Shown here one piece after another: positions 43,019 to 49,440 of a stretch of 49,440 nucleotides of DNA. Positions within the stretch are counted from its first letter, which is position 1. The number at the start of each line of letters is the position of its first letter. The notes beneath the pieces are model-generated. The model made no database searches and was not told where the DNA came from. It saw only the letters and a program-made list of their open reading frames with translations. A program made the position numbers and the translations under genes. The stretch is from assembly GCF_029258205.1 (NCBI RefSeq), contig NZ_JARHZJ010000024.1, forward strand, positions 1 to 49,440, in the 5' to 3' direction. The DNA is from Clostridium sp. (GTDB taxonomy: Bacteria; Bacillota; Clostridia; Clostridiales; Clostridiaceae).

Positions 43019-43750
43019 ATGATACCGTATAATATAGATTATTGTGAAGAAAAAATAAAAGAATATAAAAATAAAATAAAAGAGAATAAAAAAGGTAATT
43101 TTACTATTAGATATAGTGAGAGAAAAGAATTTGCTGGCTATTTATATGAGCATAAGCAGCAATTAAAAGAAAGTCCTATAGAACTATATGAAGGAGCGAA
43201 GCTTTGGATGAGAATTGCACCACATGAGATTCAAGGAGCTTTTGAAAGTATAAAGAGAGCAAAAGGTAAAGTAGGAGTTCTAGGTTTAGGATTAGGATAC
43301 TTTGTTCAGGAAATAGCAAAAAATGATGAGGTAAAAGAAATAGTTGTCTATGAAATGAGTGAAGAAATAATCGGTTTATATTTAGAAAATTTTGGAGAAA
43401 ATCCTAAGATAAGAATAGTAAAAGGTGATGGGTTTAAAGCAGAAGGAGAAAAGTTTGACTTTTTCTATGTTGATATATATGAATATAAATTAACAACCAA
43501 AGTTGTTAAAGATTATGTAAAATTAACAAAACTTCATGATATTGGAGAGTATAGCTTTTTTGGAGTAGAGTCATTTATATTAAGTTGTCCAACTAGTGAA
43601 ATAATATGGGTTTACATATTAGAAGAATGGATGGATATGTCAAAGGACTTATTTACAAGATTTAATCATAGTAAGTATATTGAGTATTTTTCACCTATAG
43701 ATGAGAATAAGGTATTAGAGATACTTAAAGAATTTGGAAAAGTTCTTTAA
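43019..43750 (+). CDS. SAM-dependent methyltransferase-like protein (spermidine-synthase-like Rossmann fold)
   Basis: A 243-residue protein with a class I SAM-binding glycine motif KVGVLGLGLGYFVQEIA (about residues 83-99), an acidic strand end IVVYEMSEE (about 110-118) for ribose binding, and KFDFFYVDIYEYK at the fourth strand. An N-terminal helical extension precedes it. No substrate motif is recognised. The ribosome binding site is weak (GGGAAAG). It is monocistronic and flanked by AT-rich DNA. Confidence 0.75.
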   Translation: MIPYNIDYCEEKIKEYKNKIKENKKGNFTIRYSERKEFAGYLYEHKQQLKESPIELYEGAKLWMRIAPHEIQGAFESIKRAKGKVGVLGLGLGYFVQEIAKNDEVKEIVVYEMSEEIIGLYLENFGENPKIRIVKGDGFKAEGEKFDFFYVDIYEYKLTTKVVKDYVKLTKLHDIGEYSFFGVESFILSCPTSEIIWVYILEEWMDMSKDLFTRFNHSKYIEYFSPIDENKVLEILKEFGKVL

Positions 43751-44105
43751 TATTTATTATTTCATAAAGATATATGTTTTAAATATTTATTAATTTATTT
43801 ATTAATAAATTAGAAAATTTAAATTGATAATTTTTCAATTTGGTTATAATATGATTTATTATGAAATTATTATATTAATTGTAATAATGATATTAATTTA
43901 TAAAACATATTATAACCTTTTTGTATTTAGATTTTAATTTTCTAAATTACAATAGAATATATAATTTAGACTAGTATATATATTTTAATAAAGTTAAAAA
44001 AATCTATGATATGTAAAAAAAATCTATAATTTATCTTTTGAAAACCTATACAAAAAATGATATAATTAGTTCATAATAAAAATAATAAGAAGAGGTGAGT
44101 TTAGT
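43751..44105. other. Intergenic region with a large nested palindrome
   Basis: 355 bases of very AT-rich DNA dominated by the inverted repeat at 43808-43948; no coding potential seen. Confidence 0.5.
43808..43948. repeat. Nested imperfect palindrome of about 140 bases
   Basis: Inner arms GGTTATAATATG (43842-43853) and CATATTATAACC (43906-43917) are perfect complements. Outer arms around AATTAGAAAATTTAAA (from 43808) pair with TTTTAATTTTCTAAATT (43932-43948). Confidence 0.6.
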
Positions 44106-45119
44106 ATGGCACATAAAAAAGTGGCAAAAATAATAGCAACTGCTATAGTAGTAAATAACCTCTCCAGTAGCGTAGTTTTAGGCAAAGAAGTAAATTTAAT
44201 AGAGAAAAACAAAGATAATTCAGTTATAAATCAAAGCTTAAGTGACAGTAAAAGATATGGTTATATTTTTAGAATAGAAAAAACAGTAGGAGATACAGAA
44301 CAATTCTTAAAAATAATAAATAATGGGAACTTAGAAGAGATAAAATTATCAAGAGATATTGATCTGAGTAATTTAATTTCTAATGGAGTAGATATAATGA
44401 CTTCAAATGTTGTAATAGATGGTCAAGGATACAGTCTCTATGTTCCTAAACTAGCTAAAAATCTTAATAGAGATTTTTTTACACTACAGGGAGATGGAAT
44501 TGTGCTAAAAAATTTAAATATAGTATGCAAAGATAATAATGAGGTGTTAAATAATAAGAATAACCTTATTACTATATCAGGAGATAACATAACTTTAGAA
44601 AACGTTTTTATAAAATCTACTTTTAATAGAGCAGTAAATATTTTAGAGGGAAAGAATATTCACATTAATGATTGTAGAATAGTAAATAATCAAGAAAGGG
44701 GTAATGGATTAAAAGTTGAAAATGGAGTAGTAACCTTAGATAATCTTGATTTAAAAAATAAATCTGGAGTTGGTATTGATATTTTAGGGAAAGATTCAAA
44801 GGTTTACCTAAAAGGAGATATAAAAATAAATTCTCCAATTGAAGTAAGAGGACAATTTAGAGATGGTGGAATTTTAAATTGTGATAATAATCAGTTAATT
44901 AATGAAAAAAGAGTCTTTGGATATACTTATTATGATGTTGCAAAAGAAACAGAATTAGTTAGAAATAAAGATGAGTTTTTAGAAGCAATAGATAATAATA
45001 TAGTTGAGAATATAAAATTAATGGATAACATTGATTTAAGAGGACATGAGTCAGAATATTATAAAGTTTTTGAGAAAGAAATAAAAGTTGATAAAAATAA
45101 TTATCATATAACAATGTAA
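44106..45119 (+). CDS. Secreted right-handed beta-helix (pectate-lyase-like) protein
   Basis: A 337-residue protein with an N-terminal signal sequence (basic HKKVAK, hydrophobic IIATAIVV, about residues 1-30). The middle part (about 80-265) has short strand-and-turn repeats rich in N and D, such as NVVIDGQGYSLYV, GIVLKNLNIVCKDNN and NITLENVFIKSTFNRAVNIL, typical of right-handed parallel beta-helices. No lyase catalytic motif is seen. ELVRNKDEFLEAIDNN near the end echoes TEQFLKIINNGN near the start, so a second helix may begin there. Function unknown; it could bind or cleave host or plant glycans. Confidence 0.7.
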   Translation: MAHKKVAKIIATAIVVNNLSSSVVLGKEVNLIEKNKDNSVINQSLSDSKRYGYIFRIEKTVGDTEQFLKIINNGNLEEIKLSRDIDLSNLISNGVDIMTSNVVIDGQGYSLYVPKLAKNLNRDFFTLQGDGIVLKNLNIVCKDNNEVLNNKNNLITISGDNITLENVFIKSTFNRAVNILEGKNIHINDCRIVNNQERGNGLKVENGVVTLDNLDLKNKSGVGIDILGKDSKVYLKGDIKINSPIEVRGQFRDGGILNCDNNQLINEKRVFGYTYYDVAKETELVRNKDEFLEAIDNNIVENIKLMDNIDLRGHESEYYKVFEKEIKVDKNNYHITM

Positions 45120-45124
45120 AATTT

Positions 45125-45172
45125 AAAGGTATCTAAACGGAGTTAAATCTCAGCGTTTAGATACCTTTTCAT
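45125..45172. terminator. Terminator shared by the beta-helix gene and leuS
   Basis: A 15-bp perfect stem AAAGGTATCTAAACG (45125-45139) with CGTTTAGATACCTTT (45154-45168). The T-tail is better on the plus strand. Confidence 0.82.
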
Positions 45173-45264
45173 AGTATAATATATAATTTGTTATTTAAAA
45201 GTGTTAATTATTAAGATTAGTATTAACTTTAATCCATTAAAAAATTTGCAACGTTAATATTATA

Positions 45265-47715
45265 TTACTTAACAACTATATTCACAAGTCTACCTTTTAT
45301 AACTATTACTTTTACAACTGTTTTTCCTTCTGTTGAAGCTATGATTTTTTCATCAGCTAAAGCAGCAGCTTTTATGCCTTCTTCATCTAAATCAGAAGAA
45401 ACCATTATTTTATTTTTGATTTTTCCATTAACTTGGATAGCTATTTCAACTTCATCTTTAACTAAAGCTTTAGGGTCAAATTTTGGCCATGCTTCATTGA
45501 AGATTGAGTATGAATTTCCAAGTAAGCTCCATTGTTCTTCACTAAAGTGAGGTGCAAATGGTGCTAATAATCTTAGATAATCAGAAACTACATCTTTTAA
45601 GAAATCAAGGTTCATTTCTTTCTCTTGAGTATATTTAGATAAAGCATTTATGAACTCCATCATTCTAGCTATTGCTGTATTAAATTGAAGCTTATCTGTA
45701 TCATCAGTAACAGATTTTATAGTATTATGTCTCCAATAATTAAGCTCTTTTTCAGCCTTATCCATTGTAGTTTTATTATTTTCACCTTTTGATATTGCTT
45801 CTCTAGCAGTATCTATGATTCTTTCAATTCTTTCAACGAATCTATTTACAGATTTGATTCCATCATCACTCCAAGCTCCGCCTTCAGTGTAAGCAAAACC
45901 AAACATTAGATACATTCTAAATACGTCAGCACCATATTCTTTTATATAATCATCAGGAGATATTGTATTTCCTTTTGATTTACTCATTTTTAATCCGTCT
46001 GGTCCTAAGATTAATCCTTGGTGAGTTAATGAAGTAAATGGTTCATCAAAGTTTAGGTATCCCATGTCTCTTAAAGCTTTAGTTATGAATCTTGCGTAAA
46101 GAAGATGCATACAAGCATGTTCAGGACCACCAACATATTTATCAACTGGTAAAATTTTATTGATTATCTCAGGATTAAATGGAGCCTCAGTATTTTTATT
46201 ATCAGGATATCTTAAGTAATACCATGATGAACATACGAAAGTATCTAAAGTATCAGTTTCTCTTTTAGCTGGTTTTCCACAATGTGGGCAAGTTGTATTA
46301 ACAAATGCTTCACTCTTAGCTAGTGGAGATTTTCCATCTGGAGCAAACTCAACATCATATGGTAATTCAACTGGTAATTGACTTTCAGGTACAGGAACTA
46401 TACCACATTCTTCACAGTAAACTACAGGAATTGGAGCTCCCCAGTATCTTTGTCTTGAAACTAACCAGTCTCTTAATCTAAAGTTAACTTTCTTTTCTCC
46501 AAGACCAAGTGAAGATAGTTTTTCAACTATTTTTTCTTTAGCTTCAGCTGTAGTTAATCCATCAAATTCACCTGAGTTAACTAATATACCTTGTTCACAG
46601 AATGGAAGTGTAGTTTCACCACCATCTTTAGCCTCTATAACTCTATTTATTGGAAGATTGAATTTTTCAGCAAAAGCAAAATCTCTTTCATCATGAGCGG
46701 GAACTGCCATAACAGCTCCAGTTCCGTAAGTTGATAGAACGTAATCACCAACCCATATAGGAACTTCTTTACCTGTTAATGGGTGAATAGCATATGCACC
46801 AGTGAACACACCAGTTTTTTCCCTTGAAATAGATTGTCTTTCTATATCAGATTGTTTTTTAGCTTCTTCTTTGTAATTTTCAATTGCTTCTTTTTGTTCA
46901 GCTGAAACTATTTTATCTACTAATGGATTTTCAGGAGCTAAAACAACATAACTAACTCCGTATAAAGTATCAACCCTTGTTGTGAATACATCAAAGTTTA
47001 AATCACTATCTTTAACTTTAAAGTTAACCTGAGAACCAGTTGATCTTCCTATCCAGTGTTTTTGCATAGCAACTGTTTTTTCTGGCCAATCTAAACCATC
47101 TAATTTATCTAATAATTCATCAGCATAGTTAGTTATTTTAAAGAACCATTGAGTAAGATCTTTTTTAGTAACTTCTGTTGAACATCTTTCACAAGCTCCA
47201 TCAACTACTTGCTCGTTAGCAAGAACTGTTTGACATGATGGACACCAGTTTACAGGAGCTTTTTTTCTATAAGCTAATCCTTTTTCGTATAATTTTAGGA
47301 ATAGCCATTGAGTCCATTTATAATATTCAGGTGAGCAAGTTACAACTTCATTTTCCCAGTTAAACATAGCGCCCATTGCTTTTAATTGTTCTTCCATTTT
47401 AGCTATATTTTTTATTGTAGAATCTTGAGGGTGTATTCCTGTTTTTATAGCAAAGTTTTCAGCTGGTAAACCGAAAGCATCAAATCCCATTGGTTGGAAT
47501 ACATTGTATCCTTGCATTCTTTTAAATCTAGCCCAAGAATCAACTGGTCCATAGTTAAACCAGTGACCTGCATGTAATTGGCTACCTGAAGGGTATGAGA
47601 ACATTTCTAAAACGTAAAGTTTCTCACCTTCTTTATTTGGATCAAATTTATAAAGGCCTGATTCAGCCCATTTGTCTTGCCATTTCTTATCTATGGCAGT
47701 ACTATAGTTACCCAT
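45265..47715 (-). CDS. leuS: Leucyl-tRNA synthetase
   Basis: Charges tRNA-Leu with leucine. The 816 residues contain the HIGH motif HAGH in [19 protein letters not shown] (about residues 40-58), a zinc-type knuckle [21 protein letters not shown] cut here to CPSC...CERC, the CP1 editing domain with its [16 protein letters not shown] segment, and KMSKS ([10 protein letters not shown], about residue 577). ATG 47715 follows AGAGGAGG. It is regulated by the T-box leader at 47775-48000. Length is normal for a bacterial LeuRS. Confidence 0.97.
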   Translation of the reverse strand: MGNYSTAIDKKWQDKWAESGLYKFDPNKEGEKLYVLEMFSYPSGSQLHAGHWFNYGPVDSWARFKRMQGYNVFQPMGFDAFGLPAENFAIKTGIHPQDSTIKNIAKMEEQLKAMGAMFNWENEVVTCSPEYYKWTQWLFLKLYEKGLAYRKKAPVNWCPSCQTVLANEQVVDGACERCSTEVTKKDLTQWFFKITNYADELLDKLDGLDWPEKTVAMQKHWIGRSTGSQVNFKVKDSDLNFDVFTTRVDTLYGVSYVVLAPENPLVDKIVSAEQKEAIENYKEEAKKQSDIERQSISREKTGVFTGAYAIHPLTGKEVPIWVGDYVLSTYGTGAVMAVPAHDERDFAFAEKFNLPINRVIEAKDGGETTLPFCEQGILVNSGEFDGLTTAEAKEKIVEKLSSLGLGEKKVNFRLRDWLVSRQRYWGAPIPVVYCEECGIVPVPESQLPVELPYDVEFAPDGKSPLAKSEAFVNTTCPHCGKPAKRETDTLDTFVCSSWYYLRYPDNKNTEAPFNPEIINKILPVDKYVGGPEHACMHLLYARFITKALRDMGYLNFDEPFTSLTHQGLILGPDGLKMSKSKGNTISPDDYIKEYGADVFRMYLMFGFAYTEGGAWSDDGIKSVNRFVERIERIIDTAREAISKGENNKTTMDKAEKELNYWRHNTIKSVTDDTDKLQFNTAIARMMEFINALSKYTQEKEMNLDFLKDVVSDYLRLLAPFAPHFSEEQWSLLGNSYSIFNEAWPKFDPKALVKDEVEIAIQVNGKIKNKIMVSSDLDEEGIKAAALADEKIIASTEGKTVVKVIVIKGRLVNIVVK

Positions 47716-47774
47716 TAACTAATCCTCCTCTAAGTTTATATAATTAATATTATTTGCTAGAATTAAATAAAAAC

Positions 47775-48000
47775 AAATAAAAAACCTTCCATCTCTTAAC
47801 ATTTAAGAGACGAAAGGATATTCGCGGTACCACTCTTATTAGGAAAATTTCTTTTCCTCACTTGATTTTATAACGGGTTTTTCCCGTATGTGCTTTTTTT
47901 CACACATATGCTCATAGGTAAGTTCATATTTTCATACCATTGTGTCACAGCAAACCACAACTCTCTTTAGGCTATGAGATAATATTACTACTCCTAATCA
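47775..48000 (-). promoter_or_regulatory. T-box leader of leuS (tRNA-Leu sensing)
   Basis: On the minus strand the T-box core AGAGTGGTACCGCG is the complement of 47823-47836. A 13-bp terminator stem with two G-U pairs (complement of 47783-47818) and TTTTTT follow. The stem-I context GAA-CTT-A places a CUU (Leu) specifier at 47922-47920, matching leuS. Confidence 0.92.
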
Positions 48001-48027
48001 AAGCTTTTAATGATTTAGTTTTTATAT

Positions 48028-48057
48028 ATTATATATCAAAAGTTTAAAATAAGTCAA
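48028..48057 (-). promoter_or_regulatory. Promoter of leuS
   Basis: On the minus strand TTGACT (complement of 48052-48057) and TATAAT (complement of 48028-48033) with an 18-base spacer, just upstream of the T-box leader. Confidence 0.7.
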
Positions 48058-48154
48058 TTAAAGTTTCTAATAAATACCTAGGATGAAAAAAATATAATTA
48101 CAAAAAATAAGTTTGAAAAAATTTTAATAAAAAAATAGAAAGAGGTAATTATTC

Positions 48155-48298
48155 ATGGGAAAAAAATTAAAATCAGCAACAAATAATCAATGGGTATCAA
48201 CAACTGTAGACCCTAATATGGTTCCAGCAAAAGATAGACAGCCTAAAACTGCAGGAGATAATCAATGGACATCAACTTCTAAAAATCCAATGAAATAG
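48155..48298 (+). CDS. Small 47-residue protein with internal repeat
   Basis: A short ORF behind AAGAGGTAATT. It has two similar halves: NNQWVSTTVDPNM (residues 10-22) and DNQWTSTSKNPMK (35-47). It is rich in N, K, S and T, with two Trp and no Cys. The repeat, a good ribosome binding site and a following terminator (48307-48359) argue that it is real. I do not recognise its family; similar short polar proteins in clostridia are sometimes spore-associated, which is only a guess. Confidence 0.75.
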   Translation: MGKKLKSATNNQWVSTTVDPNMVPAKDRQPKTAGDNQWTSTSKNPMK

Positions 48299-48306
48299 AA
48301 ATTAAT

Positions 48307-48359
48307 ATATGCACTTAGTTTAGAGAGAGTAACTTTTTAAACTAAGTGTATATTTTTTT
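48307..48359 (+). terminator. Terminator of the small-protein gene
   Basis: A 15-bp stem with one G-U pair (48307-48321 with 48339-48353) followed by a run of T. Confidence 0.85.
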
Positions 48360-48388
48360 ATTTTATTAGTTTTTAATTTATACAAGTT

Positions 48389-48949
48389 TTATTTTATAGA
48401 GTTAAGTTTTTTTATTAACTTTTCATAAATTGGAATCATATGAGCTTCATTACAATAGTTACTTATTTCATTAAAAGGAATCCACATAACACCACTATTT
48501 TCATCCTCTTTAAGTATAAGTGTTTCATCTTCTGAGCATTCTATTAGATAAGTAAGATTTAAATGAAGATGAGATGAAACATATTTTTCTCTTTTTATGT
48601 GACCATTTACTGTTAACACATCTAATGCGAAAGCTTTATCTAAAAGAGGGATAGGATTTTTAACTCCAGTTTCTTCTTTCAATTCCTTAATTGCAACTTT
48701 AAGTTGATCTTCTTCATTATCTGAATGACCACCAGTCCATGCCCAAGAATTATATATGTTGTGATGAATCATCAAAAATTTATTTCTTTCTTTATTTACA
48801 GCAAAGGCTGAACTGGTTAAATGAGCAATTGTATTATTTCTTGTTAATATATCATCAAAATTATTTAGACATCTTAAAAATAAATCTTTATCTTTTTCTT
48901 CTTGTTCGTTAAAAGGAACATAATTTTTTATATCTTCAATATAATTCAC
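48389..48949 (-). CDS. NUDIX hydrolase
   Basis: A 186-residue cytoplasmic hydrolase of nucleoside-diphosphate-linked compounds. It contains the Nudix box as [17 protein letters not shown] then LKEETG (about residues 73-95), with the catalytic REUXEE-type Glu pair, plus a preceding beta-strand [14 protein letters not shown]. The GTG start at 48949 is 8 bases from AGGTGG; codons farther upstream overlap that site. Substrate is not predictable. The terminator at 48307-48359 may also serve this gene. Confidence 0.9.
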   Translation of the reverse strand: MNYIEDIKNYVPFNEQEEKDKDLFLRCLNNFDDILTRNNTIAHLTSSAFAVNKERNKFLMIHHNIYNSWAWTGGHSDNEEDQLKVAIKELKEETGVKNPIPLLDKAFALDVLTVNGHIKREKYVSSHLHLNLTYLIECSEDETLILKEDENSGVMWIPFNEISNYCNEAHMIPIYEKLIKKLNSIK

Positions 48950-48991
48950 CTTAAACACCACCTAATTATTTTTATTTTAGGTTCCATACAT

Positions 48992-49153
48992 TCATATAAT
49001 ATTGAAACAAATTGATTTTTTAGAAAAATAATCAATAATTTCATCTACAAATTCATGTGGGGTTGTAATTGGATTTTTAGGTTCAAAATATAAATTATAA
49101 TTAAATAAAGTTACATTTGGGTAAATATTTTGGACACAAAAATTTGAACTTAT
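48992..49153 (-). pseudogene. Truncated ORF fragment of unknown origin
   Basis: A 53-codon open stretch on the minus strand reads PNVTLFNYNLYFEPKNPITT and ends DYFSKKSICFNII at TGA. No start codon with a ribosome binding site is seen, and the IS3 orfA remnant runs into it upstream in the same frame. It may be the 3' end of a gene cut by the insertion element, or part of the element itself. Confidence 0.35.
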
Positions 49154-49362
49154 TTATGCTATATTCAAAGCCTTAAATTCTATCTCAGTTATAACCTCAT
49201 CTTTAGATATTTTTATTTCTTTATTAGCTTTTATCCATCAATTTATAGTTGATTTTACTATGCCATATTAACTACTTATTTAAGAAATTATCATTCCAGA
49301 CTTATATAAATCTCCTGATATCATTTCCTTGTAATCTTCTGTATATTTTTTCTACTACTCAT
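49154..49362 (-). pseudogene. Degenerate IS3-family transposase orfA
   Basis: From ATG 49362, and after a one-base frame correction, the text reads KKYTEDYKEMISGDLYKSGM, then YGIVKSTIN, WIKANKEIKISKDEVI. This is the helix-turn-helix pattern of IS3-type OrfA. At least three in-frame stops and a frameshift make it non-functional. Confidence 0.65.
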
Positions 49363-49382
49363 ATTAGAAACACATACTTTCT

Positions 49383-49440
49383 CTAACTAAATATTATTTT
49401 AATTAGTTAGATAAAACGTGTCCACTATTTTATACTAACA
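49383..49440 (-). mobile_element. Possible terminal region of the IS3-type element
   Basis: An 8-bp stem (CTAACTAA with TTAGTTAG, 49383-49410) precedes the window edge. On the minus strand the edge begins TGTTAGTATAAAATAGTGG, plausible as an IS terminal repeat starting with TG. The opposite end is not visible. Confidence 0.35.

Overview
The window reads as a chromosomal segment of a low-GC, spore-forming anaerobic Firmicute, almost certainly Clostridium perfringens or a very close relative. The evidence is the very AT-rich composition with strong GGAGG-type ribosome binding sites; a 370-residue anaerobic sulfatase-maturating enzyme whose cysteine positions (C15/C19/C22, C255, C261, C276) match the well-studied C. 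perfringens enzyme; the divergent gerKB / gerKA-gerKC spore-germination locus typical of that species; and T-box control of aminoacyl-tRNA synthetase genes. The species call comes from recognition, not from a search.

Layout. 1-5.4 kb: a truncated LytR-CpsA-Psr protein and a BrnQ carrier (both minus), then T-box-controlled trpS and the sulfatase maturase. 5.4-11.6 kb: a phosphate module, pstS1, pstS2, pstC, pstA, pstB, phoU and a PhoB/PhoP-type response regulator. Each pstS is preceded by its own 11-bp-periodic PHO-box-like array. 11.7-15.3 kb (minus): a DUF3793 gene and a flavodoxin behind two Fur-box-like sites, glnS, and a short zinc-ribbon gene. 15.4-19.1 kb: the gerK germinant receptor locus. 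19.4-23.3 kb: a small P-loop protein, tyrS, a metallophosphoesterase and a small alarmone synthetase. 23.5-27 kb: a 22-residue-repeat protein, a MoxR-type AAA+ ATPase and a VWA/metallopeptidase-like protein, probably one functional unit. 27-30.5 kb: a membrane-anchored DUF2334 protein and an unusual glycosyltransferase-hydrolase fusion. 30.6-31.2 kb: decayed remnants that I read as a YjjI/YjjW-type glycyl-radical enzyme and its activase.

31.4-39 kb: an L-ascorbate (ula) regulon. A DeoR-family regulator diverges from ulaG-ulaC-ulaA-ulaB-(unknown propeller-like gene)-ulaF-ulaE. No ulaD decarboxylase is present, and three intergenic gaps carry stable hairpins without U-tracts. 39-42.6 kb (minus): a TPR protein, a GH29-like protein that seems to have lost catalytic residues, and two tandem HesB-like genes. 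The first of these two is interrupted by an in-frame UGA followed by a good bacterial SECIS hairpin. It is best read as a selenoprotein, which ordinary ORF calling breaks in two; this is the most notable observation here. 43-48.4 kb: a methyltransferase-like protein, a secreted beta-helix protein, T-box-controlled leuS (minus), and a 47-residue small protein. 48.4-49.4 kb: a NUDIX hydrolase and a decayed IS3-type transposase end.

The segment is mostly ordinary core genome. The accessory-looking stretches are 23.5-31.2 kb, 40-42.6 kb and the right edge.
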